NCBI GenBank assembly: GCA_003444795.1
Contig: DLWR01000180.1
Span: 1-7,088, forward strand
Source: Cryomorphaceae bacterium
GTDB lineage: Bacteria; Bacteroidota; Bacteroidia; Flavobacteriales; Schleiferiaceae
Length of the DNA: 7,088 nucleotides
Direction: 5' to 3'
The position numbers and the translations under genes were made by a program. Position 1 is the stretch's first letter. Every line of letters begins with the position of its first letter. Positions 1 through 6,604 of the stretch are shown here, piece by piece. The notes below the pieces were generated by a model, which was not told where the DNA came from, ran no database searches, and was given only the letters and a program-made list of their open reading frames with translations.

Positions 1-135
1 CGTCAAACGACGCTTGCGATCGGTTGCCTTCTTGGTCAAAATGTGACTTTTGTAGGCATGCTTACGCTTGATTTGTCCAGTGCCGGTCAGCTTGAAGCGC
101 TTCTTTGCGCTGGACTTGGTTTTCATCTTAGGCAT
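1..135 (-). CDS. rpmI: 50S ribosomal protein L35 (partial, C-terminus beyond left edge)
   Basis: Small basic protein of the large ribosomal subunit. The reverse complement from the ATG at 135 gives 45 residues beginning [20 protein letters not shown], followed by a Lys/Arg-rich run containing [11 protein letters not shown]. This is the typical L35 N-terminus ([12 protein letters not shown], with GxGxIKRKxA). L35 is usually about 65 residues, so roughly 20 C-terminal residues lie outside the window. The gene follows infC with a 33-nt gap, in the conserved order infC-rpmI-(rplT), so it is probably co-transcribed with thrS and infC. A GAAGGA motif lies 3 nt before the ATG, which is close for a ribosome-binding site. 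Identification is firm; only the 3' end is unseen. Confidence 0.95.
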   Translation of the reverse strand, partial: MPKMKTKSSAKKRFKLTGTGQIKRKHAYKSHILTKKATDRKRRLT

Positions 136-138
136 AAT

Positions 139-144
139 TCCTTC
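139..144 (-). promoter_or_regulatory. Possible Shine-Dalgarno for rpmI
   Basis: On the minus strand GAAGGA occurs with 3 nt (ATT) before the rpmI ATG. The match to anti-SD is good but the spacer is short. Bacteroidota often do not depend on SD pairing, so this is a weak call. Confidence 0.35.
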
Positions 145-168
145 GATTTGGGGTTTGCTGATTAGTCT

Positions 169-696
169 TTATTTCTTTTTAATCGGAGCGATTAAGATGA
201 ACATCCGCTTGCCTTCTAGGTGGGGGAGAGCCTCCACTTTGCCCAAGTCCGACAAATCCTGCGCGAGGCGCAACAAGAGCAATTCGCCTTGCTCTTTATA
301 GATGATGGAGCGTCCTCGGAAGAACACAAAGGATTTCAGCTTAGCGCCTTCTTCCAAAAACTTGCGTGCATGCTTGAGTTTAAACTCGTAGTCGTGGTCG
401 TCCGTTTGGGGGCCAAATCGGATTTCCTTGATGACAACTTTCTGTGCCTTCGCCGCAATCTCCTTCTGCTTCTTCTTCTGGTCGTAGAGGAACTTTTTGT
501 AATCAATGATCTTACAAACAGGGGGATCCGCCTTTTCAGCAATCATCACCAAATCCAACTCTTCTACCTGGGCCAGAGCCAGGGCTTCACGGGTTAAAAT
601 GACGATGGGTTCTTGACCTTCACGCACCAAACGAACCTTGGGTTCGCGGATGGCGTCGTTGATTTTGTGAGGCGTTTCCGGGACTACGGGTCTCAT
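169..696 (-). CDS. infC: Translation initiation factor IF-3
   Basis: IF-3 binds the 30S subunit, prevents premature 50S joining and checks start-codon/initiator-tRNA pairing. The 175-residue product has the N-domain from about residue 9 ([12 protein letters not shown]), the signature [20 protein letters not shown] (48-66), a Lys/Gln-rich linker (about 67-90) and the C-domain starting [20 protein letters not shown] (90-109), with [14 protein letters not shown] following. The usual family LVEIS reads LVMIA here. The given start is the first ATG, at 696; AAGGA lies 9 nt before it on the minus strand. The frame stays open upstream to a stop at 751-753, and the upstream codons read [14 protein letters not shown], resembling the basic N-terminus of related IF-3 proteins. 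A CTG start at 738 (189 residues) is therefore plausible, since infC often uses a non-AUG codon for autoregulation. thrS lies 76 nt upstream. Confidence 0.95.
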   Translation of the reverse strand: MRPVVPETPHKINDAIREPKVRLVREGQEPIVILTREALALAQVEELDLVMIAEKADPPVCKIIDYKKFLYDQKKKQKEIAAKAQKVVIKEIRFGPQTDDHDYEFKLKHARKFLEEGAKLKSFVFFRGRSIIYKEQGELLLLRLAQDLSDLGKVEALPHLEGKRMFILIAPIKKK

Positions 697-772
697 TGGA
701 CCGCGTCCTTGTCCACGATTTTGGAAGGGCTGTGCCAGAGTTTTTGCGTTTTAGTTACAGTTCAAACATGCG
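697..772 (-). promoter_or_regulatory. thrS-infC intergenic leader (76 nt)
   Basis: This is the gap between the thrS stop and the first infC ATG. Reading toward infC it contains CATGTTTG (770-763), one fixed base away from the Bacteroidota -7 consensus TAnnTTTG, so a weak internal promoter is possible. An A-rich stretch precedes the in-frame CTG at 738. A short perfect hairpin, GGAC-GCG-GTCC (708-698), ends 1 nt before the infC ATG and would cover part of the AAGGA ribosome-binding site. No terminator is visible, consistent with thrS-infC co-transcription. Confidence 0.35.
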
Positions 773-2707
773 TTAAAATGCGGCCAGGCGGGCGTAGATT
801 TCTTCGTTCACTAAGGCGCTAAATGCTTCAACGTCAAAGGTTCCGAGGTCTCCTTGTCCATGTCGGCGAACCGACAGTTGACCACTTTCAACTTCTTTCT
901 CGCCGACGATAATCATGAAAGGAATCTTCTTGACTTCCGCATCGCGGATCTTCCTTCCGATCTTTTCATTCCGATCGTCAATGAGGGCGCGAATATCGGA
1001 CATTTCTAACAGATTAACAACCTGTTGCGCATAGTCGTGGAATCGCTCCGAAATGGGGAGGACCACCACCTGGTCGGGGGTGAGCCATAAGGGGAAGTTG
1101 CCGGCACAGTGCTCCAGAAGAACGGCTACAAAGCGTTCCATAGATCCAAAAGGCGCGCGGTGAATCATAACGGGGCGGTGCATTTCGTTGTCTGCACCCT
1201 TGTATTCTAAGTCAAAACGCTCGGGCAAATTGTAGTCTACCTGAACCGTCCCAAGCTGCCATGAGCGACCCAAGGCATCCTTCACCATGAAGTCTAGCTT
1301 TGGGCCGTAGAAGGCCGCTTCGCCGTATTCTACCACCGTGTTCAAGCCTTTTTCCTCTGCCGCTTGCATGATGGCCGCTTCCGCTTTGTCCCAATTCTCT
1401 ACGGAACCAATGTACTTACCGGGATTTTCGGGGTCGCGCAAGCTGATTTGGGCCGTATAGTTTTCAAAATCAAGGGTCTTGAAAATATAGAGCACCAAGT
1501 CAATCACCTTTTTAAACTCCTCCAGTAATTGGTCCGGCGTACAGAAAAGGTGGGCGTCGTCCTGCGTAAAACCGCGCACTCGGGTCAAACCGTGCAATTC
1601 TCCCGATTGCTCGTAGCGGTACACCGTGCCAAATTCCGCAAAGCGCAAGGGAAGATCCCGGTACGAACGAGGTGCTGACTTGTAAATCTCACAGTGGTGA
1701 GGACAGTTCATGGGCTTGAGGAAGTACTCCTCGCCCTCTTCCGGAGTTCGGATGGGCTGGAAGCTGTCCTTGCCGTATTTCTCGTAGTGGCCCGAACAGA
1801 CATAGAGTTCCTTGTTGCCAATATGTGGCGTGATCACTCCCTGGTATCCTGCTTTTTTCTGGGCCTTTTTCAAGAACTGCTCCAGACGTTCGCGCAGAGC
1901 CGCCCCTTTGGGCAACCACATCGGAAGGCCCTGGCCAACACGCTGAGAGAAGGTGAAAAGCTCCAACTCTTTGCCCAGCTTCCGGTGGTCGCGCTTCTTT
2001 GCTTCTTCCAACAAGGTCAAGTGCTCCTGAAGCATAGAGGCCTTGGGGAAAGAAACGCCGTAGACGCGAGAAAGCTGCGGGTTGTTTTCATTTCCGCGCC
2101 AGTAGGCTCCAGCGACGCTCATCACCTTTGCTGCTTTGATCAAACCCGTGTTGGGAATGTGTCCTCCGCGGCAGAGGTCCGTGAAATTGGCATGGTCGCA
2201 GAAGGTGATCGTGCCGTCCTCCAAGTTCTGGATCAACTCAGTTTTAAAAGGGTTGTTGGCATACTCGGCCAGTGCCTCTGCCTTGGAAACGGGACGCAGT
2301 TTGAATTCTGCCTTTTCACGGGCAAATTCTAACATCTGCTTTTCAATTTTCTCGAAGTCACTTTCGCCGAATGCTTCCCCCTGAAAATCCACATCGTAGT
2401 AAAATCCGCTTTCAATGGCGGGTCCGATGGTCAGGAGGGCATTGGGGTAAAAGTGAAGAATGGACTGCGCTAAAATGTGCGCGCTCGAATGCCAAAAAGC
2501 AGCCTTTCCTTCGGGTTGATCCCATGTAAAGAAGACGAGGCGTCCAGAGGCGGGCAGGGAATCGTTCAGTTCGACCGTGCTGCCTTCCCATTTAGCGGTA
2601 AGTGCGTTTTGAGCGAGACCTCGGGAAATGCTTTCGGCCACTTGCATGGCGGTGGTTCCCGCAGGATACGAATGGACCGATCCGTCTGGTAAAGTGATTT
2701 CAATCAT
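773..2707 (-). CDS. thrS: Threonyl-tRNA synthetase
   Basis: Cytoplasmic class II synthetase charging tRNA-Thr with threonine. The start at 2707 gives 644 residues, the usual family length. In order: TGS domain opening [20 protein letters not shown] (1-20 and on to about 60); editing domain with HSSAH (H73, H77) and CRGGH (C179, H183); catalytic core with the zinc/threonine ligands C335 (MNCPHH), H386 (TQDDAH) and H516 ([11 protein letters not shown]); motif 2 RVRGFTQDD (376-384); motif 3 ending at R525; and a C-terminal anticodon-binding domain (about 545-644). All key residues are present. The frame runs open 97 codons further upstream, but that stretch is not ThrRS-like and overlaps menI on the other strand, so the start before the TGS domain was chosen. 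It heads the thrS-infC-rpmI cluster. I saw no leader-peptide or T-box structure. Confidence 0.97.
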   Translation of the reverse strand: MIEITLPDGSVHSYPAGTTAMQVAESISRGLAQNALTAKWEGSTVELNDSLPASGRLVFFTWDQPEGKAAFWHSSAHILAQSILHFYPNALLTIGPAIESGFYYDVDFQGEAFGESDFEKIEKQMLEFAREKAEFKLRPVSKAEALAEYANNPFKTELIQNLEDGTITFCDHANFTDLCRGGHIPNTGLIKAAKVMSVAGAYWRGNENNPQLSRVYGVSFPKASMLQEHLTLLEEAKKRDHRKLGKELELFTFSQRVGQGLPMWLPKGAALRERLEQFLKKAQKKAGYQGVITPHIGNKELYVCSGHYEKYGKDSFQPIRTPEEGEEYFLKPMNCPHHCEIYKSAPRSYRDLPLRFAEFGTVYRYEQSGELHGLTRVRGFTQDDAHLFCTPDQLLEEFKKVIDLVLYIFKTLDFENYTAQISLRDPENPGKYIGSVENWDKAEAAIMQAAEEKGLNTVVEYGEAAFYGPKLDFMVKDALGRSWQLGTVQVDYNLPERFDLEYKGADNEMHRPVMIHRAPFGSMERFVAVLLEHCAGNFPLWLTPDQVVVLPISERFHDYAQQVVNLLEMSDIRALIDDRNEKIGRKIRDAEVKKIPFMIIVGEKEVESGQLSVRRHGQGDLGTFDVEAFSALVNEEIYARLAAF

Positions 2708-2736
2708 GGCTTCGTTACAAATGAAGTGTGAGCCGG

Positions 2737-2744
2737 CAAAGGTA
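2737..2744 (-). promoter_or_regulatory. Predicted -7 promoter element for thrS
   Basis: On the minus strand TACCTTTG matches the Bacteroidota primary-sigma -7 consensus TAnnTTTG at all fixed positions. It lies 29 nt upstream of the thrS ATG, predicting a leader of roughly 25 nt. No clear TTG (-33) is found at the usual spacing. The box faces away from the menI promoter box, 11 bp apart. Confidence 0.6.
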
Positions 2745-2755
2745 GGCCTTCCCCG

Positions 2756-2763
2756 TATCTTTG
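2756..2763 (+). promoter_or_regulatory. Predicted -7 promoter element for the men operon
   Basis: TATCTTTG is an exact match to the Bacteroidota -7 consensus TAnnTTTG. Only 5 nt (CTGGC) separate it from the menI ATG, so transcription would begin at or within a couple of bases of the start codon, giving a leaderless or nearly leaderless mRNA. No SD-like sequence is available between the box and the ATG. A -33 TTG is not evident. Confidence 0.65.
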
Positions 2764-2768
2764 CTGGC

Positions 2769-3203
2769 ATGACGCACGAGGAAATTCTGGAGATTTTGAA
2801 CAGCCGTTGCAGCGGCACCCTGATGGAGACTTTGTCGATTGAGTACACCTCTATGACGGACCACAGTTTAACGGCCCGAATGCCCGTAACCTCCAAGCAC
2901 CTGCAGCCCGTGGGCTTGCTCCATGGTGGAGCCACGGTATCCTTGGCAGAAACGGTGGGTTCAGCCGCCTCCCAAATCTTTATGGAGGATCCGCACAATT
3001 TTGTGGCCGTAGGACAGGAAATTGCAGCAAATCACGTGCGGTCGGCCCGTAGTGGCTATGTGCATGCTACGGCAGAATTCTTGCACAAAGGCCGCAGAAC
3101 CCACGTCCTAGAAATTCGGGTAAAAAACGACGAAGGCGCGCTGATATCCTTTGTGAAAATGACGAATGCCATCGTTCCACGTGCCAACAAGGAGCGAGCA
3201 TGA
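2769..3203 (+). CDS. menI: Hotdog-fold thioesterase, probable 1,4-dihydroxy-2-naphthoyl-CoA hydrolase
   Basis: Predicted to hydrolyse DHNA-CoA to 1,4-dihydroxy-2-naphthoate plus CoA, the step between MenB and MenA. The 144-residue product is a single hotdog domain of the PaaI/YdiI type. [20 protein letters not shown] (46-65) matches the E. coli MenI (YdiI) active-site segment, with Q46, H52, the HGG turn and the catalytic Glu E61 all present. [21 protein letters not shown] follows, also YdiI-like. The ATG at 2769 was chosen because the domain starts here and a TAnnTTTG box lies just upstream; the open frame continues back to 2628 but overlaps thrS. The gene's stop overlaps the menF start in ATGA, indicating translational coupling. 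The men context supports the DHNA-CoA substrate, but specificity within this family cannot be proven from sequence, and a broader acyl-CoA thioesterase is the alternative. Confidence 0.85.
   Translation: MTHEEILEILNSRCSGTLMETLSIEYTSMTDHSLTARMPVTSKHLQPVGLLHGGATVSLAETVGSAASQIFMEDPHNFVAVGQEIAANHVRSARSGYVHATAEFLHKGRRTHVLEIRVKNDEGALISFVKMTNAIVPRANKERA
3189..3194 (+). promoter_or_regulatory. Shine-Dalgarno for menF
   Basis: AAGGAG sits 5 nt before the menF ATG at 3200, inside the menI 3' end. It is the only strong SD in the men operon portion seen here and supports the ATGA-overlap start of menF. Confidence 0.6.
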
Positions 3204-4177
3204 AAGCTTTTGCCTTAATTCGGGAAACTGGGCGCGACATGCTCGGCATGGAACTGCGTTCGGCCCAACGAGGCAGTTTTTTTTATTCTCCCTATCAGGG
3301 CCAGCCTGAGCGTTTTGAGGTAGTACAAAGTTGGCAAGGTCAAGCAGCTCGAGCCGCAGCCGTGGACTATGTCGATGCCTCAGAACTGCCTGCGGTCAGG
3401 CAATCAACGTCCCACACGCAGTCTTTGTATGAGTCGCTAGTTGAAAAAGCGCGTAGGGCCTGTGAAGAAGGTGCGCTGGAGAAAGTGGTGCTTTCGCGCT
3501 GCCAATCCTATCCCTCCAGCGATTTAGATCCTTTGGATACCTTCGATCGTTTGTGCGCGAGTTATCCGGGAGCCACCGTGTACTTGATTCAGCGCGAAGG
3601 ACAAACCCTTTGGATGGGAGCCACACCTGAGTGCCTGGTGTCTATGGAAGGCCAGTCCCTTCACACCATGAGCCTTGCAGGCACGCGTGTTTCCGGCGGA
3701 TCCGGCGCATGGGGCGCCAAGGAGCGCGAAGAACAACACTTGGTCACGCGAGACATCATCCACATGCTGCAAGTGCTGGGCTGCAAAGAATTAACCGTGG
3801 AAGGTCCCACGGTCTTGCCAGCCGGACCTGTGGAACACCTCTGTTCCATGATTCACGGCGAGCGAAACGGCTCGGCACCGGAAGAAATTGCCGCCGCCTT
3901 GCACCCGACGCCAGCGGTTGGAGGTTTGCCCCGAGCGCAAGCGGCCACCTTCATCCGGCAGCGCGAGGGCTATGATCGACGGTTCTACTCGGGCTACTTT
4001 GGCTGGTCGGAACCCCATCGTTCGGCTTTTTATGTCAATCTCCGTTGCTCTGAATGGGGCCAAGACAGCGTACTCTGCTACGCGGGTGGGGGTATCACCT
4101 CTAAAAGTGACGCCCATCAGGAGTGGCTGGAAACGGAACAAAAACTCAAAACGCTTGAGCGCGTTATTTTCGGATAA
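3200..4177 (+). CDS. menF: Isochorismate synthase (menaquinone-type)
   Basis: Converts chorismate to isochorismate, the entry step of menaquinone synthesis; Mg2+-dependent member of the chorismate-binding (MenF/EntC/TrpE) family. In the 325-residue product: KVVLSR (95-100, K95 equivalent to the water-activating Lys of EntC/MenF), GATPECL with E144 (general-acid position), LAGTR (159-163), EEQHLV with E178 as a likely metal ligand, LHPTPAVGGLPR (234-245), RRFYSGYFGW (260-269), and YAGGGITSKSDAHQEWLETE with E308 and E311 as metal ligands. The catalytic domain is complete, but the N-terminal part is short compared with the roughly 390-430 residues of EntC and E. coli MenF. The start overlaps the menI stop (ATGA) and the TAA overlaps the menD ATG by 1 nt. 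Salicylate or anthranilate synthase activity is unlikely given the men context. A T8 run lies near the 5' end (3277-3284). Confidence 0.93.
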   Translation: MKAFALIRETGRDMLGMELRSAQRGSFFYSPYQGQPERFEVVQSWQGQAARAAAVDYVDASELPAVRQSTSHTQSLYESLVEKARRACEEGALEKVVLSRCQSYPSSDLDPLDTFDRLCASYPGATVYLIQREGQTLWMGATPECLVSMEGQSLHTMSLAGTRVSGGSGAWGAKEREEQHLVTRDIIHMLQVLGCKELTVEGPTVLPAGPVEHLCSMIHGERNGSAPEEIAAALHPTPAVGGLPRAQAATFIRQREGYDRRFYSGYFGWSEPHRSAFYVNLRCSEWGQDSVLCYAGGGITSKSDAHQEWLETEQKLKTLERVIFG

Positions 4178-5772
4178 TGGCTGACGCTTTTCAAACCCTC
4201 GCTGCGCTCGTTGCGCAGGCCCTTCGCGGGCTGTCGCCCGCTCTGACAGTCTTCTCTCCAGGTTCACGCAATGCGCCGCTCGTCGAAGCCTGCAGGCAGG
4301 TGGTTGGGAAAAGGACCACGGCCCTAGATGAGCGCGCCGCAGCGCACATTGCGCTGGGCGCCGCGGTGGCGAGCGGAAGACCTGCAGTGGCCATTTGCAC
4401 CTCAGGAACGGCAGGCTTGAATTACGCCCCGGCCGTGGCAGAGGCCTTCTACCAACGCCTTCCCTTGCTGGTCATTACGGCCGATCGTCCCCCGCATTTA
4501 ATCGATCAAGGACATGGGCAGAGTATTCGGCAAAAGGCCATGTATGAAGGGCATTTGAGAGGACAGGCCCTCTTGGATCCATCGGCGCCTTTGGAAGAAC
4601 AGTGGGACCTGTTGACCGTAGCGTTGGAGGGATTGGTATTTGGACCGGTACATGTAAACGTACCCCTGGCAGAACCCCTGTACGGCCGCCCCACTTTGCC
4701 GGAAGGGCTTGACCTTGCACCATGGACGATGCCCGCCCTGGAGCCGTTGGAACTCATGATGCCCGAGTGGATCAAGGAGGCCCATCGCCCCCTGCTAATT
4801 TTAGGCCAATGGAACCCCGCCTGGGGTTCGCCACAGCGAGCGGTGAACCAACTCAAGCAAAAAGGGTGGTTGGTCGCTGCGGAGCATTTGAGCCAGTTGG
4901 AGGCAGGGTCGGCCTTGCATTTGGAGGATGCTTGGGAGCATGCCCCGGCGGCGCGGGTCGACGTGGTCGTGACCCTAGGTGGTGCTTGGATTGCCAAGCA
5001 ATCGAAGAAAAAACTAGCGGGAACGCCACATTGGCACATAGGTCCTGTGGCGCCGCATCCCAATATGTTTGGGAGCCTGCAGGAGGCCACGGCCATGGGG
5101 TCTGCGGAAGCTCTGCAGGCGTTGGCCGCCATTTCCCCTTCCTATGAAGTGGATTGGTCGCGCATTTGGCGCCAGCGAATTGCCTACAGTGCGGGTGCTT
5201 GGAGTGACCTCTGGGTCTACGAACAAATTGCCGCGGAGATTCCGTCCGGCTCGGATGTGCATTGGGCCAACTCTACTGCGGTGCGGTATGGGGTTCACAC
5301 CTGGGCACATGGCGGGTGGAAGGGAAACTATCGACATTTCAGCAACCGGGGCGCTAGTGGCATTGACGGCTGCAGTTCCACGGCGATTGGATCGGCCTTG
5401 GTTGCGCAAAAGCCCACCTGGCTGCTCACGGGCGAGTTGGCCTTTTTCTACGATGCCAATGCGTGGATGACGCCAGTGCTTCCGCAGGGGTTGAAAGTAG
5501 TGGTGTTTAACAACGGTGGTGGAAACATCTTCCGTTGGATTGAGGGCCCAAAAGAATCCGAATGGTTGGATAGCCACTTTACATGGTCGCATGGCCGAAC
5601 CTGTGAACATCTTGCGGCGCATGCGGGTTTGTCCTATAGCCGAGTCGCTTCCATGGAGGAATGGGGAGATCGTTGGCCCGCCTTTTTGGCCCAGCCTGGA
5701 CCCGCCCTTCTGGAGGTGTGTACCGATGCGGCATTGAGTGAAAACGCATGGAAAGCCCGCTTTCAGCCTTAA
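4177..5772 (+). CDS. menD: SEPHCHC synthase (2-succinyl-5-enolpyruvyl-6-hydroxy-3-cyclohexene-1-carboxylate synthase)
   Basis: Thiamine-diphosphate enzyme that decarboxylates 2-oxoglutarate and adds the succinyl-semialdehyde unit to isochorismate. The 531-residue product (E. coli MenD about 556) shows SPGSRNAPL (27-35); [13 protein letters not shown] with E52 as the cofactor-activating Glu; [17 protein letters not shown] (74-90); ITADRPP (100-106); GHGQSIRQ (112-119); R370; [10 protein letters not shown] (389-398); and the ThDP/metal region [12 protein letters not shown] (419-430) followed by FNNGGGNIF (444-452). The metal-ligand position that is Asp in E. coli (D442) is Glu here (E420, codon GAG at 5434-5436). 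All other expected motifs are intact, so the gene looks functional. The ATG overlaps the menF TAA by one base and lacks an SD, suggesting reinitiation or coupling. menB follows after 10 nt. Confidence 0.96.
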   Translation: MADAFQTLAALVAQALRGLSPALTVFSPGSRNAPLVEACRQVVGKRTTALDERAAAHIALGAAVASGRPAVAICTSGTAGLNYAPAVAEAFYQRLPLLVITADRPPHLIDQGHGQSIRQKAMYEGHLRGQALLDPSAPLEEQWDLLTVALEGLVFGPVHVNVPLAEPLYGRPTLPEGLDLAPWTMPALEPLELMMPEWIKEAHRPLLILGQWNPAWGSPQRAVNQLKQKGWLVAAEHLSQLEAGSALHLEDAWEHAPAARVDVVVTLGGAWIAKQSKKKLAGTPHWHIGPVAPHPNMFGSLQEATAMGSAEALQALAAISPSYEVDWSRIWRQRIAYSAGAWSDLWVYEQIAAEIPSGSDVHWANSTAVRYGVHTWAHGGWKGNYRHFSNRGASGIDGCSSTAIGSALVAQKPTWLLTGELAFFYDANAWMTPVLPQGLKVVVFNNGGGNIFRWIEGPKESEWLDSHFTWSHGRTCEHLAAHAGLSYSRVASMEEWGDRWPAFLAQPGPALLEVCTDAALSENAWKARFQP

Positions 5773-5777
5773 TTTTG
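5770..5777 (+). promoter_or_regulatory. Possible internal promoter (-7 box) before menB
   Basis: TAATTTTG fits TAnnTTTG at all fixed positions. It begins in the menD stop codon and ends 5 nt before the menB ATG, the same spacing as the box in front of menI. No TTG is found at the usual -33 spacing and the site is AT-rich, so chance cannot be excluded. If real, it would give menB a separate, nearly leaderless transcript. Confidence 0.35.
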
Positions 5778-5782
5778 TCTAT

Positions 5783-6604
5783 ATGAGTCACGTTACCTGG
5801 ACGGAGATCAAAGCCTACTCCGACATCCGTTTTGAATTTTACAACGGCATTGCCAAAATCACGATCAACCGCCCGGAGGTGTACAATGCCTTCCGCCCGG
5901 AGACGAACATCCAAATGATCGAAGCCTTTGACATATGTCGGGAGCGTTCGGACATCCGCGTCGTGGTTTTAACAGGAGAAGGAGAAAAGGCCTTCTGCAG
6001 CGGGGGTGACCAGAATGTGAAAGGCGTCGGCGGATATGTCGGCGAAGATGGGGTGCCCCGTTTGAATGTGCTCGATTTGCACAAACGCATCCGCGAAATT
6101 CCCAAGCCTGTGGTGGCCATGGTGAATGGGTATGCCATTGGCGGAGGGCACGTTCTTCACGTGGTCTGTGACCTCACCATTGCGTCGGACAATGCGCGTT
6201 TTGGCCAAACAGGTCCCAAGGTGGGCAGCTTTGATGCAGGATTCGGCAGCAGCTACTTGGCACGCCACGTAGGCCAGAAAAAGGCCCGTGAAATTTGGTT
6301 CCTCTGCCAGCAATACACGGCGAAAGAGGCCGAAGACATGGGTATGGTCAACAAAGTGGTGCCCTTGGCGGATTTGGAAGCCACGACCATCGAATGGTGC
6401 GAAATCATGATGAAGCGTTCGCCCATGGCCTTGCGGATGTTGAAGCGAGGTCTCAATGCGGAGCTCGATGGACAGCGCGGATTGATGGAATTCGCGGGTG
6501 ACGCCACCTTGATGTACTATTTGATGGACGAAGCGCAGGAAGGCAAGCGAGCCTTTTTGGAGAAGCGGGATCCAGACTTTGGAAAATTCCCCATTTTCCC
6601 TTGA
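5783..6604 (+). CDS. menB: 1,4-dihydroxy-2-naphthoyl-CoA synthase
   Basis: Crotonase-fold enzyme that ring-closes o-succinylbenzoyl-CoA to DHNA-CoA. The 273-residue product aligns with E. coli MenB at a constant 12-residue offset: [11 protein letters not shown] with oxyanion-hole G74; Y85; [11 protein letters not shown] with the second oxyanion Gly G121; [16 protein letters not shown] (140-155) with G144 and D151; [10 protein letters not shown] (169-178); [10 protein letters not shown]246; and the C-terminal [14 protein letters not shown]144 (QTG rather than QTD) marks the type I, bicarbonate-dependent class. The ATG at 5783 was preferred over the upstream in-frame ATG at 5738, which lies inside menD and adds 15 residues not seen in the family. 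No SD precedes it. The TGA overlaps the proposed TTG start of menA. Confidence 0.96.
   Translation: MSHVTWTEIKAYSDIRFEFYNGIAKITINRPEVYNAFRPETNIQMIEAFDICRERSDIRVVVLTGEGEKAFCSGGDQNVKGVGGYVGEDGVPRLNVLDLHKRIREIPKPVVAMVNGYAIGGGHVLHVVCDLTIASDNARFGQTGPKVGSFDAGFGSSYLARHVGQKKAREIWFLCQQYTAKEAEDMGMVNKVVPLADLEATTIEWCEIMMKRSPMALRMLKRGLNAELDGQRGLMEFAGDATLMYYLMDEAQEGKRAFLEKRDPDFGKFPIFP
6581..6599 (+). promoter_or_regulatory. Hairpin at the menB end, next to the menA start
   Basis: GGAAAAT (6581-6587) and ATTTTCC (6593-6599) form a perfect 7-bp inverted repeat with a 5-nt loop (TCCCC). It ends 1 nt before the proposed menA TTG codon and encodes the last MenB residues. It is not terminator-like, as no U-run follows. 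As RNA it could limit free access to the menA start, so that menA is translated mainly by ribosomes finishing menB. Stability is modest because five of the seven pairs are A-U. Confidence 0.4.

Noticed and set aside
220..597. Plus-strand open frame with a poly-Leu stretch opposite infC
   Set aside because: The Leu run is the antisense reading of the Lys-rich IF-3 linker (CTT/CTC repeats), not a membrane segment of a real gene.
1694..2332. Plus-strand open frame (212 codons) opposite thrS
   Set aside because: It is a shadow of the thrS catalytic and editing domains, with no motif of its own.
2628..2768. Upstream extension of the menI frame
   Set aside because: It runs antisense into thrS and adds residues absent from hotdog thioesterases; the TAnnTTTG box sits within it, just before the chosen ATG.
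2708..2998. Open extension of thrS by 97 codons upstream
   Set aside because: The extra sequence has no ThrRS similarity, crosses both predicted promoters and lies antisense to menI. The TGS domain begins precisely at the 2707 start.
4506..5622. Two overlapping minus-strand open frames (about 200 codons each) opposite menD
   Set aside because: They lie antisense to a fully conserved menD; long shadow frames are expected in moderately GC-rich coding DNA.
5738..5782. Earlier in-frame ATG for menB
   Set aside because: It lies inside menD and adds 15 residues not seen in MenB proteins; the constant alignment offset to E. coli MenB fits the 5783 start.
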